A DNA stretch of 64,000 nt, from positions 1 through 64,000 of the forward strand of contig JAHDWN010000031.1 in assembly GCA_023382675.1 (NCBI GenBank), read 5' to 3'. The DNA comes from Anaerolineae bacterium (GTDB lineage Bacteria > Chloroflexota > Anaerolineae > Aggregatilineales > Phototrophicaceae). The translations under genes were made by a program, and so were the position numbers. The notes under the pieces were generated by a model. The model did no database searches, was not told where the DNA came from, and worked only from the letters and a program-made list of their open reading frames with translations. This document shows positions 44,858-52,763 of the stretch, piece after piece (positions within the stretch are counted from its first letter, which is position 1; each line of letters begins with the position of its first letter).

Positions 44858-44887
44858 CCCTCTTCCTAACCTATAGTAGGGAGAGGG
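44858..44887. other. Hairpin between the TadG-like and the third Tad gene
   Basis: An 11-base-pair stem with one G-U pair (44858-44868 with 44877-44887) and an eight-base loop. No T tract follows, so it may be an mRNA-stability or attenuation element, the second such hairpin inside the Tad genes of this window. Confidence 0.4.
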
Positions 44888-44983
44888 CGATCCGCAAGGA
44901 CAGGGGGAAAAGGCGACTCAAGCCTCACCAGGCTGGTTGCTTTCGGGGTGTTGGTTGCTGCGATGTGGAGTGTGGAGGGAGTT

Positions 44984-47407
44984 ATGGAAGAACACGAACA
45001 ACGGCAGGAATTGACTAGGCGGCGGCGCAATGGTCAGACTCTGGTCGAGTTTGCGCTCACGTTGCCAATTCTGTTGCTCTTACTCTTTGGCATTATTGAG
45101 TTTGGTCGCATCTTTCAGGCGTGGGTCACGCTGCAAAACTCGGCACGTGCTGCCGCGCGCTATGCGACGACCGGTCGCTACAATCCCGCCTATGTTATCA
45201 ATACCAATGGTGCGGACGATCCTGCTTCGGTCATCCCTTGTGTTCAGACTGCGACCGACGAACGTGGCGTTCGCGCGGTTTATATGCCGAACAGTACCTC
45301 GAATTATGCCAACCATGTCGAGGGCTTCGAACGAGGCCTGGAGATGCTCTATGCGACGTGGTATGGCGGCGACGATTGCAGCCCGGAGCAGGACACGGAT
45401 CAGAATAATCGTAAGGATCTATTGCGCATCCTGTCGATTATCGAGGAAGCACGTGTCGGTGCTGCCGGTCTTGCCATCGGCACCATACCCTATCTGGAGA
45501 CACCGCTCCCATCCGGTGACGCTTATCGTACTCTTACCGTCAACGACTGGCGGCAGGTGCCCTGGTTCCATGTCTGGGATCGACCGCTGCCAAACGGGAC
45601 GGTAGAGAACGCGCGCCTCGTCGGTTCTGATCAACCGACCTGGTTTGACGTGATGATCTGCAGCGCGCGCTACAAAATAGATGCCGCAAATCCAAGCAGG
45701 TTCAGTGCGCGCGTTTTTGAGGCGACTAACACGCTCCGTTTCCGCACCGTTCGCGACGCCGGGGATACACGTCCGGGCGAGACTGGCTCTGACATAGTGC
45801 CCGACGAGAATACTGTCGCGGCGTATGCGCCTGCATGTTTGCTCAATGAGCTTGGCAACGATCCCTACGAGACCAATAACGGGGCTCATCCCTGGCTAGA
45901 TGCTGGCGGCCCCGGTGATGTCGTGACGATTGTTATCACGTTCAACCATCCGTTGGTGACGCCTATCGGTCTTGCCAGCTACCTGCCGCTTCAGGCTCGG
46001 CGTACTGCGGTGAATGAAGCGTTCCGCAATTCCCGTGCGGCTAATCTGGGCCAGATCGTGCCGTCAGGTCCAGGTGAGGGCATTGAACTTCCACCAGAAG
46101 AGCCGGAGCCGTCGGAAGAACCGCCGCCGCCGGAAAACACACCGATTCCGACCAACACACCGATACCGAGTCTTCCAACCAACACGCCGATACCGCCGTT
46201 TACGTGTGACGGCTTTGGGCTGGCGTTCTTTGGCTGGCTGCCCGGTGGTAATGGCGCTTCCTTCAGCATCTACAATCCCAACGCGCAGCAGACGCAGCTC
46301 AAGCGTGCCACCATTCAGTGGCAGACAATTACCGGTTGGGCGAGTTTGCGCGTGAACGAAGTCCGGTTGGGCAATGGCCCGCTCTGGAATGCGTCGGATA
46401 GCAATGGTGCGCCAACCGACATCGGCCAGACGGCTGCGGGTGTTGGCGCAGACGGCCCATTCCTGACCAACGCCAATCGCTTCCTGCCGGGGAATGCTTC
46501 CCAGTATCTGGACGTGTATTTCGCCAGCGGGCCATCGCCGTTGCAGTCTCGCTATCGTGAAGACTTCTTCAACGGGACGACGATCTACATCGATCATCCC
46601 AATCAAGAGGCAGACTGCGTCTTGAACTTCAATGTTCCGGTGCCGCCGCCAACGACGCCGCCCACGAACCCGACGGCTACGCCGATACCGGATTGTCTCG
46701 CCGGATTGATCCACATCACGTTCGCGCGGTTCGATGATCGCGGCATGGTGGTCTGGTACATCCGCAATGGGCGTAACGTGCCGGCGACCATGGTGGGCTT
46801 CAGCCTGAACTGGGTGCAGCGAACCAGCAATTACACGCTCGATGCGGTTAACGCCTATTCAGCGCCTGGCACTGCTGGATCGCTCCGTGTCTGGACGGCA
46901 AGCAGCGGCACCCAGGACAGCACGCCGCCTACTGTTGGCCACAATGGTGGCGGGGGCGGCACGGAAGGTACCTGGAACAGTAACGTAACCATTAACGCGG
47001 GTCAGCAGATTGAGCTTTACGTCGATTTCGGCGGCACATTGGGTCGCCTGGATGAATCGTCGATGAACGCTCAGCCGTCTGACTATACCGGATCGACTTT
47101 CGAGTTCAATCAGCCGGATTGCGGTCCTGGGTCAGGCCCAGGCGGTGCGACTGAGATTGCGCCGGTGATCATCCCTGAGCCGACGCCATTCGTGCCGCCG
47201 CCGCCACCACCACCACCGCCGCCGCCGCCGCCGACGTCGCCGCCACCACCGCCGCCACCACCGACGTCGCCGCCACCGCCGCCGCCACCGACGTCGCCGC
47301 CACCGCCGCCACCACCGCCGCCGCCACCACCGCCGCCGCCACCGCCGCCTGGAGGAGGCCCTGGAGGTGGAGGAGGATCCGACAGTCGGCCACGGCAAGG
47401 TCTATAA
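44984..47407 (+). CDS. TadE-like surface protein with duplicated beta domain and polyproline tail
   Basis: 807 residues. N-terminal RRRRNGQTLVEFALTLPILL plus helix is the TadE leader, followed by FQAWVTLQNSARAAARYATT. A Thr/Pro-rich spacer (around residue 375-405) leads to two related beta-rich domains (about 407-540 and 570-700); both carry a LDVYFASG or ELYVDFGG type strand and end shortly before a DC motif. The last 75 residues are nearly all proline, in runs broken by Thr-Ser, with a final run of about 18, then glycine. The ATG at 44984 follows GGAGG; an in-frame earlier ATG has no ribosome binding site. Likely an exposed, rigid cell-wall-spanning component of the pilus system. Confidence 0.8.
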   Translation: MEEHEQRQELTRRRRNGQTLVEFALTLPILLLLLFGIIEFGRIFQAWVTLQNSARAAARYATTGRYNPAYVINTNGADDPASVIPCVQTATDERGVRAVYMPNSTSNYANHVEGFERGLEMLYATWYGGDDCSPEQDTDQNNRKDLLRILSIIEEARVGAAGLAIGTIPYLETPLPSGDAYRTLTVNDWRQVPWFHVWDRPLPNGTVENARLVGSDQPTWFDVMICSARYKIDAANPSRFSARVFEATNTLRFRTVRDAGDTRPGETGSDIVPDENTVAAYAPACLLNELGNDPYETNNGAHPWLDAGGPGDVVTIVITFNHPLVTPIGLASYLPLQARRTAVNEAFRNSRAANLGQIVPSGPGEGIELPPEEPEPSEEPPPPENTPIPTNTPIPSLPTNTPIPPFTCDGFGLAFFGWLPGGNGASFSIYNPNAQQTQLKRATIQWQTITGWASLRVNEVRLGNGPLWNASDSNGAPTDIGQTAAGVGADGPFLTNANRFLPGNASQYLDVYFASGPSPLQSRYREDFFNGTTIYIDHPNQEADCVLNFNVPVPPPTTPPTNPTATPIPDCLAGLIHITFARFDDRGMVVWYIRNGRNVPATMVGFSLNWVQRTSNYTLDAVNAYSAPGTAGSLRVWTASSGTQDSTPPTVGHNGGGGGTEGTWNSNVTINAGQQIELYVDFGGTLGRLDESSMNAQPSDYTGSTFEFNQPDCGPGSGPGGATEIAPVIIPEPTPFVPPPPPPPPPPPPPTSPPPPPPPPTSPPPPPPPTSPPPPPPPPPPPPPPPPPPGGGPGGGGGSDSRPRQGL
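47194..47350 (+). repeat. CCG/CCA low-complexity tract encoding polyproline
   Basis: About 157 bases made almost only of proline codons (CCG and CCA), broken by three ACGTCG (Thr-Ser) units spaced 24-30 bases apart. The codon mixture suggests slippage followed by point mutation. Prone to length variation and to assembly error. Confidence 0.85.
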
Positions 47408-47415
47408 AGTGCAGT

Positions 47416-47443
47416 GCCCCCGGTTATCAGCCGGGGGCTTTTT
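47416..47443 (+). terminator. Intrinsic terminator closing the second Tad locus
   Basis: GCCCCCGG (47416-47423) pairs perfectly with CCGGGGGC (47431-47438) around a seven-base loop, followed at once by five T residues. It lies nine bases after the stop of the polyproline protein. Confidence 0.92.
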
Positions 47444-47508
47444 CATACCATACAGATCGTTTGAGAATGGGGGTGGACGACGGTGACGAGCGCGCCTTTG
47501 TCTCAGCG

Positions 47509-48255
47509 CTACACAGCGATGCCAGCGCGCGCGAACTTGGCTTCGAGTGCCCGGCGCGTTTCCTGGAACGACTGCTCCAGATAGGGAAACGCGAGCCAGG
47601 CGTTCATCAGCCCGAAGATCGCGCCGGTAGTGACACGGAAGAACGGCGCTGTTTCGCGCACAGGCCACAGGCTGAAGGGCGGATAGCTGAGCAACTGGCT
47701 CACGCCGTCGATGCCGATGGGGCCTAATCCCAGGAAGATGTAAAGCCAGATGGGCACAGGGCGGATGCGTCTGCGCACGTAGGGGATACTGTAGATCAGT
47801 CCGCCGAGAAACAGAAAGGTGTAGATCGCGGTGTCTCGCGCACACAGCGTCATCTTGTAACCCATCTGCTCGTTACCGACGAAATCGCGGGCGGCGAAGA
47901 TGAGACCAACGTCGAAACCCTGCAAATTGACTGAGGCGAACTCTTCCAAATGGGCGGCATACGCTTCGAAGGGGGTCATTTCTGTACCGGCTGCCGCCCG
48001 TGGATAGAAAAGCTGATCGCCGAATATGAACATCGACCGGAAAGCCATCTGGTGACACATGGGGCTGTAGAGCGTATACAGGACGCGCGCGGGCGCAGTC
48101 AGACCGACCTTCATCATCACCGGCGCGGCATAGGGCAGCCCGGCATATAAGCCGATGATGATGAGCGCGCCGCGCAGCCAATGGCGCGAAAACTTCAATA
48201 GCCACATGTTAAGCTTGCGTCCCGTTGAGGGGCGTGCTTCGCTTGCTGCTTTCAT
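47509..48255 (-). CDS. DUF2085 family membrane protein
   Basis: 248 residues with about five hydrophobic helices. Conserved YSPMCHQMAFRSMFIFGDQ, MTLCARDTAIYTF, GLGPIGIDGVSQLL and RVTTGAIFGLMNAW match the DUF2085 family of predicted membrane proteins, with paired Cys/His residues that could bind metal. The middle loop (about 85-130) is larger than usual. The function is unknown. It is the last gene of a minus-strand run with the TlpA-like thioredoxin and CcdA, 15 bases after the former. Confidence 0.85.
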   Translation of the reverse strand: MKAASEARPSTGRKLNMWLLKFSRHWLRGALIIIGLYAGLPYAAPVMMKVGLTAPARVLYTLYSPMCHQMAFRSMFIFGDQLFYPRAAAGTEMTPFEAYAAHLEEFASVNLQGFDVGLIFAARDFVGNEQMGYKMTLCARDTAIYTFLFLGGLIYSIPYVRRRIRPVPIWLYIFLGLGPIGIDGVSQLLSYPPFSLWPVRETAPFFRVTTGAIFGLMNAWLAFPYLEQSFQETRRALEAKFARAGIAV

Positions 48256-48270
48256 GATTGCTCTCCCGGT

Positions 48271-48816
48271 CTATCCACTCTCCATGGCCGCCGCAATCTC
48301 GCTTTCGAGCGCGTCTCGCGTCGTAACACCATAGAAGACTCTCTCGACCACGCCCTCTGAGTTGATCACGAATGTGGTCGGCTGGCCGTTCACTGCGTAG
48401 AGGGTGGTGATACTGAGATCTTCATCCAGCGCAATGTCGAACTGCAATTGTAGTCTGTCTACCCAGCCTGTGACAGCCTTCTCGTCTTCGCCGCTGTTGA
48501 TCCCGACGATTCGCAGGCCGTCCGCACGCCGTGCCTCGTAAAGCGACTGCAATTCCGGCATTTCGATGGCGCAGGGTACACACCAGGTCGCCCAGAAATT
48601 CAGAATCACCGGGCTGCCGCGCAGCTCGTCTAACGCCAGCCATGCGCCATCGGCCAGTTTCGCCCGAAACAAGGGCGCCGGGGCACCCGGGATCGGGGCG
48701 GCAATCGTCAATGCCTCAAGCGAGGCGTCCCGTCCCGGCAAGCCAGTTAGGCTGATGATATACGCGGCGGCTGCAAAGCACGCCAGCGCGCCTAGCCACG
48801 CGATTGAGCGCCGCAT
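48271..48816 (-). CDS. TlpA/ResA-like membrane-anchored thioredoxin
   Basis: 181 residues. One N-terminal helix (about 5-23), then LDELRGSPVILNFWATWCVPC with Cys at about 79 and 82, EMPELQSLYEARR, IVGINSGED and the cis-proline VNGQPTTFVI. Such proteins reduce disulfides outside the membrane, for example in cytochrome c maturation. The neighbouring CcdA, six bases upstream, is the expected electron donor through the membrane. Confidence 0.93.
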   Translation of the reverse strand: MRRSIAWLGALACFAAAAYIISLTGLPGRDASLEALTIAAPIPGAPAPLFRAKLADGAWLALDELRGSPVILNFWATWCVPCAIEMPELQSLYEARRADGLRIVGINSGEDEKAVTGWVDRLQLQFDIALDEDLSITTLYAVNGQPTTFVINSEGVVERVFYGVTTRDALESEIAAAMESG

Positions 48817-48822
48817 CAGCGT

Positions 48823-49911
48823 CTACGTGGAACCATTGCTCGCCTGCTGCGCGGTGTCCATGCAGTTGCTGAACTCGCCGAGAGGGCGCTCGCCCTGGAC
48901 AATGCTGAGCACACATTCTTCCAGGTTGGTCGAGAAATCCGCAAACTCGTTGGCGAAATTGCGGCTCAGCGTTTGCATCTGCCCGCTGGCAATGGCAATG
49001 CCGATCACGAGTAGTAATACGCCCGCGAAGCGCTCAATGGTGCGGATATGGCGCTGTAATTTTCGCAGGAAAGCCTGCGCGCCATCCAGCAGCAGCGCTG
49101 CGAGCAGGAACGGGATGCCCAGGCCGAGTGAATAGGCCACCAACTGCGCACCGGCCTCGCCGACATTGCCGCCGGTAGCCGCCATCGTCAGGATGGAACC
49201 GTAGATCGGGCCAATGCAGGGCGTCCAACCCGCGGAAAAGACCATGCCCATGAAGAACGAACTGATGAAATTCTGTTTCCCGCTCGCCACCATCTGCCGA
49301 CGTGTGTCCGCATACAGCCCGGTTTGAACACGGTCGATCAGGCCGTTCCAGAATACGCCGGGGGCCGTAAATGCGCCGCTAACTGCCAGCCAGAGGATGA
49401 CCAGGGCGATCACCGGGATGGCGATCAATGGCTCGACCAGCGCCCACAAAATGACGAGCACGAGCACAATCGTCGCCACGACCGATAGCGCCGGGTTGTT
49501 CAACAGGCCTGGTGCTTCTTTTGCGCGGCGGAAAACGATCCGCAGCACGCCGAGCATGTGCAGCGCCATCAGGATGATGAATAGTCCGCCCGCGCGCGCC
49601 AGGATCTGTTCGACGATGCGCACGTTCTGCCCACCGATCACGCTGAGAAATGCGGTTGTTGCCAGTCCCAGGGTCACAAAAATGGTGGTGAAACCGGCAA
49701 CAAAGGCCAGGCCATGCACGAGCGTGCTCAAACGCCCGACAAGCCCGATGTCGGTCACGATTTGCCCGCCGCCAGCCGTCTGTGCGGCGACGGTCTGGGT
49801 GACGCGCCCGCCCATATAGCCGATGTAGGCCGGCACCAGCGGCAACACGCATGGCGACAGAAACGAGATCAATCCAAACAGAAAAGCCAGACCTAGAGTT
49901 ACATTGATCAT
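48823..49911 (-). CDS. ccdA: CcdA/DsbD-type thiol-reducing membrane protein
   Basis: 362 residues. FLSPCVLPLVPAYIGYM near the N-terminus and AGWTPCIGPIYGSIL in the second half give the two redox cysteines of CcdA. A long hydrophobic insertion (about 140-190, extra helices) and a C-terminal extension of about 45 residues with Cys make it longer than the usual 230-250. CcdA moves electrons from cytoplasmic thioredoxin to exported thiol proteins, here the TlpA-like neighbour. Confidence 0.92.
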   Translation of the reverse strand: MINVTLGLAFLFGLISFLSPCVLPLVPAYIGYMGGRVTQTVAAQTAGGGQIVTDIGLVGRLSTLVHGLAFVAGFTTIFVTLGLATTAFLSVIGGQNVRIVEQILARAGGLFIILMALHMLGVLRIVFRRAKEAPGLLNNPALSVVATIVLVLVILWALVEPLIAIPVIALVILWLAVSGAFTAPGVFWNGLIDRVQTGLYADTRRQMVASGKQNFISSFFMGMVFSAGWTPCIGPIYGSILTMAATGGNVGEAGAQLVAYSLGLGIPFLLAALLLDGAQAFLRKLQRHIRTIERFAGVLLLVIGIAIASGQMQTLSRNFANEFADFSTNLEECVLSIVQGERPLGEFSNCMDTAQQASNGST

Positions 49912-49989
49912 GAAAGACGTCTCATTCTACGCACATTTGGAATCGTTTATCTGACGTGGTCGCAGCCGCAGCGATTACGTAGCTGACCG

Positions 49990-50868
49990 TCACACAATCT
50001 CGACGATAGCTCGATCAGCCACGTGCGCATAGAGCCAGCGTGCAGCCTGTGGTGTAAGCTCGATCTGCGTTGGCGACTGCCTGCGCGTTTCGAAATCATT
50101 GTGCCAGTATGCGCCCACAATTGGCAAGTCGTTCGATACCATCAAACACCAGGGCGCACCGTAAATACTCTTTGCTGCATCGCTACAGTGAACCGCAGGC
50201 TGGCGCCCACTGATTACGTAGATACCGGATGATGTGTCCGTCCCGCCGCTCACCACCAGCGTCGCCAAAGCATCTTCACCCGCGAATGCGGTCAGCAGGT
50301 GCTGTCCAGGCTCGACGGTGATGCGGTCGATGATGCCTGCGCTTTCATGCATGTTCGCCGCGCACCAGCGTGTCGCTTGCGTCCAGCCGATTGGCTCTCG
50401 ATCTGCATTTGCCACCTGATACCAGCCGATCTGACCACGGGTATCGGGCAGTGCATCGAGGGCATAGAGCACACCACCATGCCCAATGCGTGTGATCACG
50501 GCGCTGGCGGCGTCCGCATACACGTGGATGGGTGCTGCTGGCGCACTGACTTCGATGAGATCTGGAAAGCTCAGGGGCTGAGCGTTCCCAGTGATGTACA
50601 TTGGCTGGACATCGCGCCGCGCCACAAAGCCATGCTCGCTCGCATACCACGCACGATCCCACGACTTGATCTTCAACACTGAGTCGGGCAGCAGGGTCTG
50701 GGTGATCGTGCCGCCTGGCGTGCTGTAGACATTCGTCGGGCGCAGGGTTCGCCCGACCGCGACATTTGTCGGTGGCTTTGGCTGCGCCAACCCCCACGGC
50801 AGCAGTGTGCCTGCGCTGAAGGCGATGCCGGATACCTGCAAGAATTCGCGGCGTGTCAAATCCGCCAT
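49990..50868 (-). CDS. Exported YkuD-like protein lacking the catalytic SHGC motif
   Basis: 292 residues. Tat-type signal TRREFLQVSGIAFSAGTLL, then an SH3-like region (about 40-170) and a C-terminal part (about 180-285) that follows the L,D-transpeptidase YkuD pattern: DRITVEPGQHLLTAFAGEDA, SGIYVISGRQ, PWCLMVSNDLPIVGAYWHNDF and ELTPQAARWLY. The His of the active site appears kept (about 256), but where family members have SHGC, this protein has SPTQ (about 265-268), so no catalytic Cys. It is probably a binding or structural derivative. The family call rests on pattern recall and is moderately sure. It follows the molybdopterin-type protein by six bases. Confidence 0.65.
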   Translation of the reverse strand: MADLTRREFLQVSGIAFSAGTLLPWGLAQPKPPTNVAVGRTLRPTNVYSTPGGTITQTLLPDSVLKIKSWDRAWYASEHGFVARRDVQPMYITGNAQPLSFPDLIEVSAPAAPIHVYADAASAVITRIGHGGVLYALDALPDTRGQIGWYQVANADREPIGWTQATRWCAANMHESAGIIDRITVEPGQHLLTAFAGEDALATLVVSGGTDTSSGIYVISGRQPAVHCSDAAKSIYGAPWCLMVSNDLPIVGAYWHNDFETRRQSPTQIELTPQAARWLYAHVADRAIVEIV

Positions 50869-50874
50869 AAGGGG

Positions 50875-51828
50875 TTATGCCACCTCGAAGATGATGCGAT
50901 GAATGGCGCTGCTGCCGTTCGGAAACGGCAGATCCGCCGCGTCTTCAGCCTGAGTCTCGCCGGTCTCGTCTGTCGCACGCACGCGCAGGCTGTAGATTCC
51001 CGGCACGGGTGGGTGCCATTCAAAGGCCCAGCGACTCCAGCAGCCCGGTTCACCGGCATTGAAGGCGATCGCCGTCCATTCACCGTCATCGACGCTGATT
51101 TCTATGCGCGCGATCCGACGCATCCCGGCGTAAGCAATGCCACTGAACTGCACTGCCGCGTGTACTTTTTCGCCGGGGTGGGGCGTCTCGATCAGCGACA
51201 ACGTGCGCACTTCGCCGCTCGTTGACCAGCCGCGCGCTTCCCAAAAGCCAGGAGTAGGCCGCTCGCTCAGCTCGATCTTCGTTACCCATCCAGGCAGCTT
51301 GTAGTCGTACAGCCCAGGGATGATCAACCGCGCCGGAAAGCCCAGCGCCGCTGGCAGCGGGTCGTCGTTGATCGCATAGGCCAGCAAACCACCTTCGAGT
51401 TGTTCGCGGCGCAGCGATGCTGTGCGCCCATCTGCGCTGGTGATCAGAGTGTGCGCGAAGCGGTTATCTGCGCCGAGTTCGTCCAGCAACAAACGCAGGG
51501 GAACGCCGCGCCAGCGCGCGTGGCCGATCTGTTCGCCGCCCGCGCGCCGTCCAATGCTGACGAGGGTGCTGTCAATCGAGGTGGCAGGTATTTGTAGGAG
51601 ATCGGGATACGACAGCACCAGCGGCACAGTCTGATCTGCCGTAACGAAGAGTGACCAGTGCTCGGCTCGAATGTGGGGGCTGTTTGGCCTCAGCTCACGA
51701 TAAAACTGCGCGGTCGGCGTATACGCACGTTGGCTGCGTTGAGAAGCGTGAGTGGGCGCGGGGGACACAATCGCACCCCAGGCCCGCGTCAATATTTGAC
51801 GGCGAGAAAACGTGTTAGATGAACGCAC
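50875..51828 (-). CDS. Exported sulfite-oxidase-fold molybdopterin protein with Ser in place of the Mo-ligand Cys
   Basis: 317 residues. Twin-arginine-like N-terminus TFSRRQILTRAWGA. The molybdopterin-binding domain (about 55-190) shows GHARWRGVPLRLLLDELGA and LPAALGFPARLIIPGLYDYK; the Mo-co dimerisation domain (about 205-315) has HAAVQFSGIAYAGMRRIARI, EISVDDGEW and YSLRVRATDETG. In this family the Mo ligand is a Cys just before the GNR/SN segment; here the sequence is STLVSIGRRAGG, with Ser at about 91. The enzyme may therefore be inactive or unusually ligated. It starts seven bases after the cupin gene. Confidence 0.82.
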   Translation of the reverse strand: MRSSNTFSRRQILTRAWGAIVSPAPTHASQRSQRAYTPTAQFYRELRPNSPHIRAEHWSLFVTADQTVPLVLSYPDLLQIPATSIDSTLVSIGRRAGGEQIGHARWRGVPLRLLLDELGADNRFAHTLITSADGRTASLRREQLEGGLLAYAINDDPLPAALGFPARLIIPGLYDYKLPGWVTKIELSERPTPGFWEARGWSTSGEVRTLSLIETPHPGEKVHAAVQFSGIAYAGMRRIARIEISVDDGEWTAIAFNAGEPGCWSRWAFEWHPPVPGIYSLRVRATDETGETQAEDAADLPFPNGSSAIHRIIFEVA

Positions 51829-51835
51829 AGAGGAA

Positions 51836-52165
51836 TTACAGAATGGTCGCTGCTTCGACGCACTTGGCGCCGGTGGTGCTGACGATCAGGCTGTGATGAA
51901 TTCCGGCGGGGATGTCGATGCGATCTCCCGCGCGCAATCTCACGCTCTGGCGGCTGTCAGGGAACGCCACTTCCACTGCACCCTCGACCACATAGACAAC
52001 CTTGCTGAAGCCATGGCTGCGCACCGGATAACGAAAATTCGGCGTGTTCTCCCACATATATGGGCGCAATCCCTCTTTTTGCATGATGCGTGTAATGCTC
52101 GAAAGAGTGGGATTTTGACCACCGCTCCAGCGAGTGATGCGCACTTCGGTTTGATGAATTGCCAT
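51836..52165 (-). CDS. Small cupin-domain protein
   Basis: 109 residues. A single cupin barrel with RSHGFSKVVYVVEGAVEVAF, LRAGDRIDIPAGIHHSL. Only one His stands in the first motif, where HxH is usual; the second motif keeps PAGIHH. Metal binding is therefore uncertain. Cupins of this size often act as small-molecule sensors or isomerases. It is in the same minus-strand run as the molybdopterin-fold protein, seven bases upstream of it. Confidence 0.82.
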   Translation of the reverse strand: MAIHQTEVRITRWSGGQNPTLSSITRIMQKEGLRPYMWENTPNFRYPVRSHGFSKVVYVVEGAVEVAFPDSRQSVRLRAGDRIDIPAGIHHSLIVSTTGAKCVEAATIL

Positions 52166-52226
52166 ATGTGATGATCAATCCTTCGATAAACCTAACAGAC
52201 CATTACAGACTATGGCTTTAGCCATT

Positions 52227-52763
52227 CTACCGCCTAAAAAGCTGTTTTTCCAGTAGCCAGCATGGTTCGTGGACAGATTGCACCCGCCCTTTGTGATCTG
52301 TGTAACTCCAATCGCCGTCGCTTTCATCGAAAATCTGATAGCCCTTACGGTTATAAAGCTGGAACGCGCGCGTGTTGTCCTTGGCAACAGCAATAGTTGT
52401 CCACTCGTAACCCAGTGCCGTGACTATGCCTTCCGCTTCGTCGATGAGTCGCCCGCCGATGCCCATACTCCGAAACATGTCCATGACGCGGAGCGCATAC
52501 AGGTAGGCCCGTTTGCCTTTGCTCGCCATCCGCTGTTCCCGGCTGCGAAGCTGGACGAAAATTTGCCCGATAGGGATGTTTTGCACTGCCGCGAGAATCA
52601 TCAATCGACGCCCCAGCAACTGCTCGCGATACGTGCGGCGGAAAATCGCGCGGAACTGAGTATATTGCCCATGCCATTCCAGCAGTGGCAGATCCTCCTC
52701 GCGTGCGAGGCGCAGGGTGACGGGCAGCGTCAGCGTGAAGGTGTGTTCATTGAATGTCGTCAT
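52227..52763 (-). CDS. GNAT family N-acetyltransferase
   Basis: 178 residues. LRLAREEDLPLLEW at the start, LRVMDMFRSMGIGGRLIDEA as the acetyl-CoA binding motif A, and VAKDNTRAFQLYNRKGYQIF as motif B. Substrate unknown; RimI-like N-alpha or small-molecule acetylation are both possible. It overlaps the 3' end of the nucleotidyltransferase gene by 17 bases, so it is translationally coupled to it. Confidence 0.88.
   Translation of the reverse strand: MTTFNEHTFTLTLPVTLRLAREEDLPLLEWHGQYTQFRAIFRRTYREQLLGRRLMILAAVQNIPIGQIFVQLRSREQRMASKGKRAYLYALRVMDMFRSMGIGGRLIDEAEGIVTALGYEWTTIAVAKDNTRAFQLYNRKGYQIFDESDGDWSYTDHKGRVQSVHEPCWLLEKQLFRR

Noticed and set aside
44880-44983. Possible riboswitch in the leader of the third Tad gene
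   Set aside because: I compared it by eye with the GEMM/c-di-GMP pattern; the conserved core is not present, only a simple hairpin.
47132-47398. Arg/Trp-rich minus-strand frames opposite the polyproline tract
   Set aside because: Direct complement of the CCG/CCA low-complexity DNA; no start signal and no protein-like composition.
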